Part shown: positions 1 to 8,639 of the stretch, in pieces
How the letters are laid out: each line of letters starts with the position of its first letter
Position numbering within the stretch: the first letter of the stretch is position 1
Origin: 3107 sp001483205
Lineage (GTDB): Bacteria; Pseudomonadota; Alphaproteobacteria; Rhodobacterales; Rhodobacteraceae
Reading direction: 5' to 3'
Length of the DNA: 64,000 nt
NCBI GenBank assembly: GCA_964291375.2
Contig: OZ219809.1
Coordinates: 868,001-932,000, forward strand
Notes under the pieces: generated by a model
What the model was told of the DNA's origin: nothing
Seen by the model: only the letters and a program-made list of their open reading frames with translations
Databases searched by the model: none
Program-made: the position numbers and the translations under genes

Positions 1-1
1 C

Positions 2-298
2 TATGGCGCGTCGGGGGCCGCCACGTTCCGCAAGCTGCGGCTGCCCGGCTCGGTGCCGTATCTGTTCACCTCGCTCAAGGTCGGGATTGCGGCGGCGCTG
101 GTCGGCACGGTGGTGGGTGAGTTGCCGACCGGGGCCATTCAGGGGCTGGGGGCGCGGATTCTGATCGGTGATCAGTTCGGCAACCCGATGCAGATTTGGG
201 CGGCGCTGTTTGCGGCGGCGATTCTGGCGGGCGGGCTGGTGACGCTGATCGGGGTTATCCAGACCCTGGTGCTGAGGCGCATGGGGATGGAACAATGA
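2..298 (+). CDS. ABC transporter permease, C-terminal part
   Basis: Inner-membrane permease of a TauC/SsuC/ThiX-type importer, cut by the left edge; the reading frame is already open at base 2. The first visible residues form the cytoplasmic EAA-type loop (a G followed nine residues later by LRLPGS), which contacts the ATPase. Two hydrophobic segments follow. The stop overlaps the start of the next permease (ATGA), so the two are translationally coupled. The substrate cannot be read from this piece; the binding protein further down suggests a thiamine-precursor or pyrimidine-like molecule, which is inference. Confidence 0.85.
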   Translation, partial: YGASGAATFRKLRLPGSVPYLFTSLKVGIAAALVGTVVGELPTGAIQGLGARILIGDQFGNPMQIWAALFAAAILAGGLVTLIGVIQTLVLRRMGMEQ

Positions 299-1149
299 CC
301 GGTCTGTGGGGCCTTTGGGCGGCTGTCGCGTTCTGGGTTGTGGCCTGGGCGCTGAATGTGCGGCTGGCCAACTCTGCCTACCGGCAGGCGCGGGCGGTGC
401 GCATCGGGGTGCCGGTGCTGTTCGGGGTGGCGATCCTCGTGCTGTGGGAGGGCATCGTCACCGGTTTCGGGGTTTCCCCGGTCATCCTGCCCGCGCCCTC
501 GGCGATTGCGGCAAAATTCGCCGCCTCTACCGAAACCCTGTGGCTTGATTTCAGCCAGACGGTGCTGAAAGGGGCGCTGTCGGGGTTTCTGATCGGGGCC
601 GGGGCCGCGTTCGCCACGGCGCTGGCGGTGGACCGCAGCCCGTTCCTGCAACGGGGCCTGTTGCCGATCGGCAATTTCGTCGCCGCGCTGCCCATTGTCG
701 GTATTGCGCCGATTCTGGTCAACTGGTTCGGGTTTGACTGGCAATCCAAGGCGGCGGTGGTGGTGGCGATGGTGTTCTTTCCGATCCTCGTCAACACCGT
801 GCAGGGCCTGAAAGAGGCAGGCCGGATGCAGCTTGACCTGATGCGAACCTACGCGGCCAGCTATCCGCAGACGCTGTTGAAACTGCGCCTGCCTGCGGCG
901 ATGCCGTTCATTTTCAACGGGTTGAGGGTGGCGACGACGCTGGCGCTGATCGGGGCGATTGTGGCGGAATATTTCGGCTCTCCCACCCGCGGGATGGGGT
1001 TTCGCATCTCGACCGAGGTCGGGCGGCTGGGCCTTGACATGGTATGGGCCGAGATCACGGTGGCGGCGCTGGCCGGGTCCGTCTTTTACGGGCTGGTCGC
1101 AATGCTGGAAAAGAGGGTTGCGTTCTGGCATCCTTCGCAGAGAGAGTAA
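295..1149 (+). CDS. ABC transporter permease
   Basis: Second permease of the same importer, 284 residues, with about six hydrophobic segments and a clear EAA loop (YAASYPQTLLKLRLPAA) near residue 190. The chosen ATG overlaps the stop of the upstream permease by four bases; an in-frame start about 100 bp earlier would lie inside that gene and is rejected. Having two different permease genes next to a single NMT1/THI5-type binding protein suggests a heterodimeric channel. The ATPase gene is presumably left of the window. Confidence 0.88.
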   Translation: MTGLWGLWAAVAFWVVAWALNVRLANSAYRQARAVRIGVPVLFGVAILVLWEGIVTGFGVSPVILPAPSAIAAKFAASTETLWLDFSQTVLKGALSGFLIGAGAAFATALAVDRSPFLQRGLLPIGNFVAALPIVGIAPILVNWFGFDWQSKAAVVVAMVFFPILVNTVQGLKEAGRMQLDLMRTYAASYPQTLLKLRLPAAMPFIFNGLRVATTLALIGAIVAEYFGSPTRGMGFRISTEVGRLGLDMVWAEITVAALAGSVFYGLVAMLEKRVAFWHPSQRE

Positions 1150-1184
1150 CAGCTAACCATGACTTCAACAAAGGGAGAAAGACG

Positions 1185-2168
1185 ATGAAAAAGCTGATCA
1201 CGGGCCTTGCCGTGCTGACAATGGGGGCGGGGGTGGCCAATGCCGCCGATGACCTGACATTGCAGTTGAAATGGGTCACGCAGGCGCAGTTCGCGGGCTA
1301 TTACGTGGCGCTTGAAAACGGCTTCTATGCCGAGGAAGACCTGAATGTCACCATCAACCCCGGCGGGCCGGACATTGCACCGACACAGGTGATCGCCGGG
1401 GGCGGGGCCGATGTGACGGTCGAATGGATGCCCGCCGCCCTTGCCGCGCGGGAACGCGGGCTGCCGCTGGTCAATATCGCGCAACCGTTCAAGTCTTCGG
1501 GCATGATGCTGACCTGCCGCAAGGACACCGGGGTCACCGCCCCGGAGGATTTCGCGGGCCGCACTCTGGGCGTCTGGTTCTTCGGCAACGAATATCCGTT
1601 CCTGAGCTGGATGAGCACGCTCGGCCTGTCCACCGAGGGCGGCGATGATGGCGTGACGGTGCTGAAACAGGGCTTCAATGTCGATCCGATCCTGCAAGGG
1701 CAGGCGGATTGTGTCTCGACCATGACCTATAACGAGTATTGGCAGATCATTGATGCGGGCCTGTCGGCGGATGAACTGGTGACGTTCAAATACGAGGATC
1801 AGGGCGTGGCGACGCTGGAAGACGGGTTGTATGTGCTGGAGGACCGCTTGCAGGATGCCGCGTTCCGGGACCGGTTGGTGCGGTTCGTGCGCGCCTCGAT
1901 GAGGGGGTGGAAATGGGCCGAGGAAAACCCGGATGCGGCGGCGGACATTGTGCTCGAATATGACGAGACCGGGGCGCAGACCGAAAACCACCAGCGCCGG
2001 ATGATGGGCGAAATCGCCAAGCTGACGGCGGGGTCTGACGGGGCGCTTGATCCGGCGGATTATCAGCGCACGGTGGACACGCTGTTGGCCGGGGGGTCTG
2101 ATCCGGTTATATCCGGCCAGCCGGAGGGCGCATGGACCCATGACATCACCGATGCGGCCCTGAACTAA
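1185..2168 (+). CDS. ABC transporter substrate-binding protein, NMT1/THI5-like
   Basis: Periplasmic binding protein of the importer, 327 residues. The start is the ATG preceded by AAGGGAG and followed by a typical signal peptide (MKK, a hydrophobic core, cleavage near ANA-AD). The mature N-terminus LQLKWVTQAQFAGYYVA with GFYAEEDL is characteristic of the NMT1/ThiY family, which binds hydroxymethylpyrimidine-like or other small ligands. The ligand cannot be assigned from sequence. It is the last gene of the operon and is followed by a strong terminator. Confidence 0.87.
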   Translation: MKKLITGLAVLTMGAGVANAADDLTLQLKWVTQAQFAGYYVALENGFYAEEDLNVTINPGGPDIAPTQVIAGGGADVTVEWMPAALAARERGLPLVNIAQPFKSSGMMLTCRKDTGVTAPEDFAGRTLGVWFFGNEYPFLSWMSTLGLSTEGGDDGVTVLKQGFNVDPILQGQADCVSTMTYNEYWQIIDAGLSADELVTFKYEDQGVATLEDGLYVLEDRLQDAAFRDRLVRFVRASMRGWKWAEENPDAAADIVLEYDETGAQTENHQRRMMGEIAKLTAGSDGALDPADYQRTVDTLLAGGSDPVISGQPEGAWTHDITDAALN

Positions 2169-2190
2169 GCCGGTTTGCGGGGGTGATTCG

Positions 2191-2226
2191 GGCCTCGCGG
2201 GCGGATGTTCGCGGGGCCTGTTTTTT
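2191..2226 (+). terminator. Rho-independent terminator of the ABC operon
   Basis: GGCCTCGCG (2191-2199) pairs with CGCGGGGCC (2210-2218), nine pairs including one G-U, followed by a run of six T. It ends transcription of the importer operon and argues against placing the rhodanese start upstream of it. Confidence 0.85.
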
Positions 2227-2257
2227 GATGATTTTGATGAACGCGAAAGGGGCCGTC

Positions 2258-2659
2258 ATGCCACAGACCATCACCAGAGGCATCCGCGCGATGCTGTCAG
2301 AGGCGCGCGCCGCCGTGACCGAGGTGGACGCAAAACAGGCAATCGGGCTGGCGGGCGACGACGGCCATGTGCTGGTTGACCTGCGCGAGGGGCGGGAGAT
2401 TGAGCGTGACGGCAAAATCCCCGGTGCGTTTTCCTGCCCGCGCGGGATGCTGGAATTCTGGATTGACCCGGAAAGCCCGTATCACAAGGCGGTCTTTGCT
2501 CAGGACAAGGCTTATGTGTTTTACTGCGCGAGTGGCTGGCGCTCGGCCCTTGCCGCGCAAAGGGCGGCGGAGATGGGGCTGCACCCGGTCGCGCATATTG
2601 GCGGCGGGTTCGCGGCCTGGGTTGCCGCCGGTGGCCCGGTAGAGGGTAAGCCGCAATAA
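2258..2659 (+). CDS. Rhodanese-like domain protein
   Basis: Single rhodanese domain of 133 residues, a probable cytoplasmic sulfurtransferase or redox protein. The active loop is CASGWRSA, with the catalytic cysteine near residue 93, preceded by the conserved VDLREGREIERDGKIPGA segment. The start at 2258 is chosen because GAAAGGGG lies at the right distance; in-frame ATGs at 2228 and 2237 sit directly on the T-run of the preceding terminator. No partner gene is adjacent, so the sulfur acceptor is unknown. Confidence 0.85.
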   Translation: MPQTITRGIRAMLSEARAAVTEVDAKQAIGLAGDDGHVLVDLREGREIERDGKIPGAFSCPRGMLEFWIDPESPYHKAVFAQDKAYVFYCASGWRSALAAQRAAEMGLHPVAHIGGGFAAWVAAGGPVEGKPQ

Positions 2660-2660
2660 C

Positions 2661-2690
2661 AAAGGGCCGGTCGCAGTGACCGGCCCCTTT
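2661..2690. terminator. Bidirectional terminator hairpin
   Basis: AAAGGGCCGGTC and GACCGGCCCCTTT form a nine-pair GC stem flanked by A and T runs, between the convergent rhodanese and BI-1 genes. It can serve both strands. Confidence 0.8.
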
Positions 2691-2715
2691 CGTATCCCGT
2701 GGCGTCTGTTCCGGC

Positions 2716-3477
2716 CTATTCCTGACTGCCCATGAACATCAGCAGGAACTGGAACATATTCAGGAAGCTGATGTAGAGGCTGAGCGCGCCGTCATAGGCG
2801 GCTTTGTCCAACCATTCCTGATCAGGCCCATGCACGGCGTGCGCGATATATTCGTTCTTGATGTGCTGCGTATAAAAGGCCGTCAGCCCGGCGAAGATGA
2901 ACAGGCCGATGGCCGAGATCGCATACAGCACCGCCGGTGATTGCAGGAAGATGTTGATGAGCATCACCACAATCAGGCCGATGACGCCCATGATCAGGAA
3001 CGACCCCCAGCCGCTGATGTCGCGCTTGGTGACATATCCCCAAAGGCTAAGCCCCGAGAAGGCGATTGCCGTGACAAGAAAGGTCTGGACGATCGAGAAG
3101 TCGGTAAAGATCAGGAAAATCGAACTGATCGACAGACCCATGAGGGTGGCAAAGGCGAAAAAGCCAAGCTGCACCATGGCGGCAGAGGCCCGCCTGAGCA
3201 GGGCGTTCCAGCCGAACAAAATGAAAGCCAGCGGGGCGAACATAATCACCCATTTCAGTGGCGAGGTATAGATCAGCGCGCCGAGGCTGGTGAGGTATTT
3301 CCCGCCAGCCGGGTCAGTCGTCACCGATAGGCCAGCAATCGCCCATGCAGCAAAGGCGGTGATCAACATGCCCACGGACATGGTGCCGTAGACCTTGTTC
3401 ATATGGGCGCGCAGGCCCTCGTCTATCGCGGCGGCGCGGGCACCGGCCCGCACATCAACCTGATGGAATTCAGCCAT
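2716..3477 (-). CDS. Bax inhibitor-1/YccA family membrane protein
   Basis: Integral membrane protein of 253 residues with seven predicted hydrophobic segments and a charged N-terminus, as expected for the BI-1/TMBIM family. Family members are linked to pH-sensitive calcium leak or to interaction with the FtsH protease (YccA), but the role in alphaproteobacteria is not established. The start has GGAGAG a few bases upstream. It is a single gene with no operon partner. Confidence 0.9.
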   Translation of the reverse strand: MAEFHQVDVRAGARAAAIDEGLRAHMNKVYGTMSVGMLITAFAAWAIAGLSVTTDPAGGKYLTSLGALIYTSPLKWVIMFAPLAFILFGWNALLRRASAAMVQLGFFAFATLMGLSISSIFLIFTDFSIVQTFLVTAIAFSGLSLWGYVTKRDISGWGSFLIMGVIGLIVVMLINIFLQSPAVLYAISAIGLFIFAGLTAFYTQHIKNEYIAHAVHGPDQEWLDKAAYDGALSLYISFLNMFQFLLMFMGSQE

Positions 3478-3951
3478 ATCTCTTGCTCTCCAAAGCTCGG
3501 ATTCGGATGGGGTGACCCGGACCGGACCTCCCCGCTGGTGACAATATCGGCAAAGAAGCCCCGGTTTTCAAGAAATTCCGCACCGGAATGGCCCGATTTT
3601 TCCGAAACCGGGTCCGCGCGGCCCATGTTCCGGCACATCGCGGACAGCTCGCCGCGCTGCTCTCATGGTCAATCTGGTCGCCTTTGTGCGGCGGGTCTAT
3701 AGACTGAAGCCAAGATTTGAGTCCAAGCTCCAGCCCTGATCCCGCCCGGCGGAACGCCGGGCCGCGCCGTCCCGCCCCCCACCGGGGCGGCGCGTTCGCG
3801 CCCCCCCGTGCGGGCCGGACGCGGCCTTTCGGGCTGCTCGCTCACCTGTCCCAGAGAAGCATTTGCCACTTGTGCCATGACAGGATCAGGCGGGTGCCTG
3901 TGATCAATTTTACGTCTTCAAGTCATACATGATGCTGGTCCCGGTCGCCCT
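3478..3951. other. Intergenic region with repeat relics
   Basis: No convincing gene. The right half carries pieces of modules found elsewhere in the window: a CCCGGCGGAACGCCGGG hairpin near 3745-3765, a GC-rich segment also seen near 30490, and at 3878-3925 the end of the 135-bp LacI-operator-like element (CAGGATC...TGTGATCAATTTTACG). The left half should contain the promoter of the BI-1 gene, but no clear -35/-10 pair stands out. Confidence 0.6.
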
Positions 3952-4908
3952 TCAGGGCGTGATCACGATCTTGCCGGTGGCCTTGCGGTCGCGCAACAGG
4001 CTCAGCCCCTCACCGGCGCGCTCCAGGGGCAGGGTGTGGCCGATATGGGGCCGCAGCCCGCCTTGCCGATACCAGCTAAACAGCCGCGCCATGCTGTCGG
4101 TCAGCACATCGGGCGCGAATTTCAGATAGCCGCCCCAGTTGACCCCGATCAGGCTGATATTTTTGACCAGCATGTGATTCGGGCGCAGCTCGGGCAACTG
4201 TCCGCTGGCAAAGCCGATCAGCAGATAGCGCGCGCCGGGGGTGCAGGCCCGGAAAGCGGCGGTGAACTGCGCGCCCCCGACCGGATCATAGACCACATCC
4301 GCGCCGCCAAGCGCCCGGACCGCATCGCGAATGTCCTCGCCCGCGCTGTCGATCAGGTGATCCGCGCCCGCGCGTTCCGCCGCCCTCAGCCGCGCGCCCC
4401 CCCGCGCACAGGCGATCACCCGCGCCCCCATCCGCTTGCCGATCTCAACCGCGCTGAGGCCGACACCGCCCGCCGCCCCCAGCACCAGCAGGGTCTCGCC
4501 GGGCACAAGCCGCGCCTTGTGGTCGAGCGCCACATGGGATGTGCCATAGGCGATCTGGAACGCCGCCGCGTCCGCAAACGGCATCCCCCCCGGCATCGGC
4601 GTGCAACGCCCGGCAGGAAAACAGCCATGATCCGCCAGCCCGCCCTGACCGGCATAGACCGCGACACGCTCGCCCATCCTGTCGGGGCTAACGTTCTGCC
4701 CCACCGCCTCGATCTCGCCTGCAAGTTCCAGCCCGAGGGTGAAGGGGATGGGCGGCGTGTCCTGATACGTCCCGTCCGCCATCAGCAGATCGGCAAAATT
4801 CAGCCCGCAGGCCCGGATGCGCACCAGCGCCTCACCGGCCCCCGGCACCGGTTTCGGAATGTCGAGCAGCCGGGGGGCACCGGCCCCCGTCACCCTGAAT
4901 GCGCGCAT
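3952..4908 (-). CDS. Zinc-independent MDR family oxidoreductase (quinone oxidoreductase-like)
   Basis: Medium-chain dehydrogenase/reductase of 318 residues, similar to NADPH:quinone oxidoreductases. The N-terminal catalytic domain shows GLNFADLLMADGTY and the Rossmann domain the GAAGGVGLSAVEIG nucleotide-binding loop. The cysteine ligands of the structural zinc site are absent. The start at 4908 follows a perfect GGAGG; a longer in-frame form adds 42 low-complexity residues and is rejected. It is divergent from the XRE regulator, which could control it (inference). Confidence 0.85.
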   Translation of the reverse strand: MRAFRVTGAGAPRLLDIPKPVPGAGEALVRIRACGLNFADLLMADGTYQDTPPIPFTLGLELAGEIEAVGQNVSPDRMGERVAVYAGQGGLADHGCFPAGRCTPMPGGMPFADAAAFQIAYGTSHVALDHKARLVPGETLLVLGAAGGVGLSAVEIGKRMGARVIACARGGARLRAAERAGADHLIDSAGEDIRDAVRALGGADVVYDPVGGAQFTAAFRACTPGARYLLIGFASGQLPELRPNHMLVKNISLIGVNWGGYLKFAPDVLTDSMARLFSWYRQGGLRPHIGHTLPLERAGEGLSLLRDRKATGKIVITP

Positions 4909-5246
4909 CTGAAGCCTCCGTTCCGGCGTTCGGGCGTTCCGGCGGCGCGATACGACAAACCGGGCGCTGCCGCAACCGCCCGCAACCGCCCGTGAAACCA
5001 CCCGTGACCTCGCGTCACTGATTCGCGTTAACAAGAAAATCAGACTTCTGGTTTCTATTCAGTGGGGAGCTATCCGCCGGGAAAACGCCATGTAAAGGCG
5101 TAAAACGGGGGCGGAAGGCAATTTGAACGTGTCCAAAAGGCCAAGTTGGAACGCTCCTGTTTAGCGTGTAGAAATGATGCACACAGTCCGCTGGGGCTGT
5201 CTGAACCGCGCCAAAGCAGACAGGCGAAAGAAAGGGAGTACTGAAA
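4909..5246. promoter_or_regulatory. Divergent intergenic region, probable promoters
   Basis: A 338-bp gap between the divergent MDR and XRE genes. Its right half is AT-richer than its surroundings. It contains an inverted repeat TCCAA...TTGGA (5132-5150, nine-base gap), flanked by related GAACG / GGAACG sequence, which would suit a dimeric regulator such as the adjacent Cro-type protein. None of the dispersed repeats of the window is present. No RNA gene is visible. Confidence 0.4.
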
Positions 5247-5621
5247 ATGAAACATCCGGTTGACGTGCATGTTGGCAAACGTATCCGCCAGAGACGTTGG
5301 ATGGTGGGAATGACGCAGCAACAACTGGCCGAGCAGGTCGGCATCAAGTTTCAGCAGATCCAGAAATACGAAACCGGGATGAACAGGGTCAGCGCATCCC
5401 GGCTGTGGGACATCTCGAACACGCTTGACGTGCAGATTTCCTATTTCTTCGAGGGTCTGGACAGCGACGGCAGGGCCAGGGCCTATAAGGACGCCGCATT
5501 GCAGGGCGACCCGCTGGCCGACAAGGAAGCGCTGGAGCTGATCCGCTCTTACTACACCATGCCCGAAAAACAGCGCAAACGCCTGTTCGATCTGGCGCGG
5601 GTTCTCAGCGACGCCGCCTGA
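5247..5621 (+). CDS. XRE/Cro-type transcriptional regulator
   Basis: Small DNA-binding protein of 124 residues. The helix-turn-helix is clear: RIRQRRWMVGMTQQQLAEQVG followed by the recognition helix around FQQIQKYETG and the SASRLWDISNTL segment. The C-terminal half is helical and charged, probably for dimerization. The start is preceded by AAAGGGAG. Proteins of this type are common singletons in alphaproteobacteria. The target is unknown; the inverted repeat just upstream could be an autoregulatory site. Confidence 0.88.
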   Translation: MKHPVDVHVGKRIRQRRWMVGMTQQQLAEQVGIKFQQIQKYETGMNRVSASRLWDISNTLDVQISYFFEGLDSDGRARAYKDAALQGDPLADKEALELIRSYYTMPEKQRKRLFDLARVLSDAA

Positions 5622-5716
5622 CGGCGGGCGCAGGGCGGGCGGAGACCCGGCAAAGAGGCACCTTGACGGGGCAGGGCGCGCCCGCGCAATAAAGCGGCAA
5701 CGGTGCGGGGGCGCTC

Positions 5717-6532
5717 ATGTCACGCTATGACAGCCGGGAAAGACGCAGCCTTGTTGAGACCGCCGAGGCACTGGCCGACGCGGCCCGCGCCGTGACGCTG
5801 CGCTATTTCCGCACCGGGGGCCTTGAGGCAGAGAGCAAGACCGCCGCCGAATATGACCCGGTGACCGCCGCCGACCGGGGAGCGGAACAGGCGATGCGGG
5901 CAGAGCTTGCCCGCCGCCGCCCCGATGACGCCATCCTGGGCGAAGAGTTCGGGGCGCGCCCCGGCACCAGCGGCCTCACCTGGGTGCTCGACCCGATTGA
6001 CGGCACCCGCGGATTTATTTCCGGCACCCCGACCTGGGGGGTGCTGATTGCCGTCGGCGATGCCACGGGGCCGCTCTATGGCGTGATCGACCAGCCCTAT
6101 ATCGGCGAGCGGTTTCGCGGCGGTTTCGGCAAGGCATGGTGCGATGGCCCGCCGGGGCGCAGGCCCTTGCGCGCCCGCACCGGACGCAGCCTTGATCAGT
6201 CCGTCCTGTTCACCACCTTCCCCGAGATCGGAACCGAAGCCGAACGGCGCGCCTTTCGCAACGTGTCCGTCCGGGCGCGGCTGACCCGCTATGGTATGGA
6301 TTGCTATGCCTATGCGCTGTTGGCCGCCGGGCATATCGACCTGGTGATCGAATGCGGCCTGAACCCCTATGACATCCAGGCCCCGATTGCGGTGATCAGG
6401 GCCGCAGGCGGTATCGTCACCGACTGGCAGGGCGGCCCGGCCCATGGCGGCGGGCGGGCCATCGCCGCCGCCTCGCCCGAGCTTCACGCCGAGGTCTTGC
6501 CGTTGCTGAACCTCTCTGAGGTCTCTGCATAA
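5717..6532 (+). CDS. hisN: Histidinol-phosphatase, inositol monophosphatase family
   Basis: Magnesium-dependent phosphatase of 271 residues. Metal-site motifs are present in order: GEEFG near residue 76, DPIDGTRGF near 93, and the C-terminal NPYDIQAP. The GTRGFISGTPTWG sequence fits HisN-type members, which release phosphate from histidinol phosphate; inositol monophosphatase activity cannot be excluded. The last codons GAG GTC TCT GCA TAA lie in a copy of the terminal repeat of the MITE family seen across this window, so the natural C-terminus was probably altered by an insertion. Confidence 0.88.
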   Translation: MSRYDSRERRSLVETAEALADAARAVTLRYFRTGGLEAESKTAAEYDPVTAADRGAEQAMRAELARRRPDDAILGEEFGARPGTSGLTWVLDPIDGTRGFISGTPTWGVLIAVGDATGPLYGVIDQPYIGERFRGGFGKAWCDGPPGRRPLRARTGRSLDQSVLFTTFPEIGTEAERRAFRNVSVRARLTRYGMDCYAYALLAAGHIDLVIECGLNPYDIQAPIAVIRAAGGIVTDWQGGPAHGGGRAIAAASPELHAEVLPLLNLSEVSA

Positions 6533-6553
6533 TATGGCCTGAGCACTGTAAAA

Positions 6554-6640
6554 TGACCTCTGCATAAGGGCGCATCGGTGGCCAACCCATCCCGCCCGGT
6601 CGTAAGACCGGGCAGCGCCCGGCCCGGCGGGCGCTGCCCT
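6554..6640 (+). mobile_element. MITE relic, left end
   Basis: Begins TGACCTCTGCATAAGGGCGCA and continues with the CGGTGGCCAACC and CCCGCCCGG segments typical of the left half of the element, then runs into a GC-rich inverted repeat instead of the centre. A second fragment of the same terminal repeat covers the end of hisN. Confidence 0.7.
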
Positions 6641-6742
6641 CACCATTCTAGTGAAACCCGTCACGCCATATCTCTGCCGGACCCGGACATCACGCACAGG
6701 TCTTTCCCTTGACCGCCGCCCCCGCACCGGCTACGAGAACAC

Positions 6743-6796
6743 CGTGGCGATTTGTTCACCGGATTGCGGGCCACGTCAAACATACCGCTAAACAGG
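6743..6796 (+). promoter_or_regulatory. SAM-II riboswitch
   Basis: The sequence follows the SAM-II (metA-type) consensus: stem P1 CGTGGC (6743-6748) pairing with GCCACG (6770-6775), GATTTG directly after the 5' strand of P1, ATTGC in the loop, CAAACAT after P1 and the conserved GCTAAACAGG (6787-6796) that forms the pseudoknot. The pseudoknot can extend through GCGG (6766-6769) with CCGC (6785-6788). It lies about 100 bp before metZ, its known regulatory context in alphaproteobacteria: high S-adenosylmethionine lowers expression. Confidence 0.9.
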
Positions 6797-6807
6797 ACCG
6801 GGACACA

Positions 6808-6843
6808 ACCACCCCCCCGATGTCTTTGACCGGTGGGGTTTTT
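6808..6843 (+). terminator. Terminator-like hairpin after the SAM-II aptamer
   Basis: A C-rich arm (ACCACCCCCCC) can pair imperfectly with GGTGGGG, and six T follow (6839-6844). Its position between aptamer and metZ would allow transcriptional control, whereas SAM-II switches are usually described as translational. The stem has mismatches, so this is tentative. Confidence 0.5.
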
Positions 6844-6897
6844 TCGTGTCCATGTCCGGCCCCGACCGGCCACGGGCGCGCTTGCAGAGGAAGCGGG

Positions 6898-8085
6898 ATG
6901 AGCAGGAAAGACGACCGGAACACGCGCACGACGCTGGTTCATGCCGGCAGCCGCCGCAGCCACTACAACGAAATGTCAGAGGCGATCTTTCTCACCCAGG
7001 GCTTTGCCTATGACAGCGCCGAACAGGCCGAGGCGCGGTTTATCGAGGCCGGGGATGATGAGTTCATCTATGCCCGCTACGGCAACCCCACCGTGCGCAT
7101 GTTCGAGGAACGGGTCGCGGCGCTGGAAGGGACCGAGGACGCCTTTGCCACCGCGTCGGGCATGGCGGCGGTAAACGCGGCCCTGTTCTCGATGCTGCGG
7201 GCGGGCGACCATGTGGTCTCGGCCAGGGCGCTGTTCGGCTCTTGCCTCTATATCCTTGAAGAGGTGCTGGGCCGCTACGGGGTCCGGGTGACGTTCGTTG
7301 ACGGGGCAGATTTGGGCGCGTGGCGCGCGGCGATCCGCCCTGACACTCGGGCCGTGTTTCTGGAGACCATTTCCAACCCGACGCTGGAAATCATCGACAT
7401 CAGAGCCGTGGCCGGGATTGCCCGTGCAGCCGGGGCGGTGGTCATTGTTGACAATGTTTTCGCCACCCCGGTGTTTCAGCGTTCGGGCGATCTGGGGGCG
7501 GATGTGATCATCTATTCCGCCACCAAGCATATCGACGGGCAGGGGCGGTGCCTGGGCGGGGTGGTCTGCGGCAGCCGCGACTATATCCGCAAGACGTTTG
7601 AGCCTTACATCAAGCATACCGGCGGCGCGCTCAGCCCGTTCAACGCCTGGGTGATGCTGAAGGGGATGGAGACGCTCGATCTGCGGTGCCGGGCGCAGGC
7701 GGCGTCGGCGCTGGCGATTGCCCGTGGGTTGCAGGGGCACGGGAAGCTCGCCCGCGTGATCTATCCGCATCTGGAGGACCACCCGCAATATGCGCTGGCC
7801 CGGCGTCAGATGGAGATGGGCGGCACCGTGCTGTCGCTTGAGCTGAAAGGCGGGCAGGCAGAGGCGTTCCGGTTGCTGAATGCGCTGGGGATATTCAGGA
7901 TTTCCAATAACTTGGGGGATGCGAAGAGCATTGTGACCCATCCGGCCACCACCACCCATCAGCGCCTGACCGAGGCACAGCGGGCCGCGTTGGGGATCAC
8001 GCCGGGGCTGGTGCGGGTGTCGGTCGGGCTTGAGGACACCGATGACCTGATCGCGGATTTGCTGGCCGGGCTGGCGGCGGTCTGA
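6898..8085 (+). CDS. metZ: O-succinylhomoserine sulfhydrylase
   Basis: PLP enzyme of the Cys/Met metabolism family, 395 residues. It joins O-succinylhomoserine and sulfide to give homocysteine, the direct-sulfhydrylation route to methionine. The PLP lysine is in SATKHIDGQGR and the substrate arginine region in YARYGNPT. The start at 6898 follows AGAGGAAG and leaves room for the riboswitch; earlier in-frame starts would run through the aptamer. O-acetylhomoserine as substrate is possible, but sequence and riboswitch context favour MetZ. Confidence 0.92.
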   Translation: MSRKDDRNTRTTLVHAGSRRSHYNEMSEAIFLTQGFAYDSAEQAEARFIEAGDDEFIYARYGNPTVRMFEERVAALEGTEDAFATASGMAAVNAALFSMLRAGDHVVSARALFGSCLYILEEVLGRYGVRVTFVDGADLGAWRAAIRPDTRAVFLETISNPTLEIIDIRAVAGIARAAGAVVIVDNVFATPVFQRSGDLGADVIIYSATKHIDGQGRCLGGVVCGSRDYIRKTFEPYIKHTGGALSPFNAWVMLKGMETLDLRCRAQAASALAIARGLQGHGKLARVIYPHLEDHPQYALARRQMEMGGTVLSLELKGGQAEAFRLLNALGIFRISNNLGDAKSIVTHPATTTHQRLTEAQRAALGITPGLVRVSVGLEDTDDLIADLLAGLAAV

Positions 8086-8186
8086 GGGCTTTGGGGGCAC
8101 CCGGGCAGGCGGCTGCCCGGCCTGGGCAATAGGTCAGCAATGTTGCCCTTATCCGCGGATAAGCGGCGACCTTACCCGCGGATAAG

Positions 8187-8260
8187 CCTCTGCATAATGG
8201 TGCATCGCCCCCCGAATGTCCCGCCCGGCGCTTGCGCCGGGCCGCGCCTGCCTGCCCCCT
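8187..8260 (+). mobile_element. MITE relic, left half
   Basis: Reads CCTCTGCATAATGGTGCATC, then GTCCCGCCCGGCGC and GCGCCTGCCTGCCCCC, that is the left terminal repeat and first internal hairpin of the MITE; it then breaks off. It directly abuts a 16-bp palindrome. Confidence 0.75.
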
Positions 8261-8273
8261 GATCGGGTCGGTC

Positions 8274-8398
8274 GCGGGTTTGGCCTCTTTCCCGGAATGT
8301 AAGGGCTTACATTTTCGGTGAAAGCGCTTACATTCATGCAGCAGCGGCCTGACAGGATCGGGGTTAGAGGCCGTGATCAATTTTACGATGTTATGATA
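8274..8398 (-). repeat. 135-bp element with LacI-operator-like palindromes, copy 1
   Basis: Contains the perfect palindrome ATGTAAGGGCTTACAT (8297-8312) and, six bases on, TGAAAGCGCTTACA (8319-8332), then GACAGGATCGGGG and GTGATCAATTTTACG. The same block recurs at 38412, 41963 and 49471. This copy is closest to the 49471 one, sharing GCCTCTAACCCCGATCCTG (read on the minus strand). Confidence 0.85.
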
Positions 8399-8639
8399 TA
8401 TGTCAGCGATGCTGCCCTTATCCGCGGATAAGCCTCACCCTTACCCGCGGATAAGGTATGTCCCGATTTGCCGGGTTATGAACACCCCGAAAACCCGCGC
8501 CCGGCCCGCAAAGGGGTGGCGGCTGCCAGCCCCGGCCAATAGGTCAGCAATGTTGACCTTACCCGCGGATAAGCCGCGCGCCCCGTGCGGGCCGGATGCC
8601 AGCGCAATGCGGACCACGCGCCGCGGGGAACGGGCAGGA

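Larger units (their letters stand above)
8086..8639. repeat. Repeat mosaic without genes
   Basis: A 554-bp gene-free region made almost wholly of dispersed modules: five copies of the 16-bp CCGCGG palindrome (8148, 8171, 8417, 8440, 8558), three copies of the phrase AGGTCAGCAATGTTG or a variant before them, a MITE left end (8187-8260) and a 135-bp LacI-operator-like element (8274-8398). The two paired palindromes are each 23 bp apart, start to start. Confidence 0.85.

Noticed and set aside
8148..8573. The TTATCC-containing palindromes as DnaA boxes or an origin
   Set aside because: The nonamer TTATCCACA is never complete, no AT-rich unwinding region is adjacent, and copies are scattered over 41 kb.
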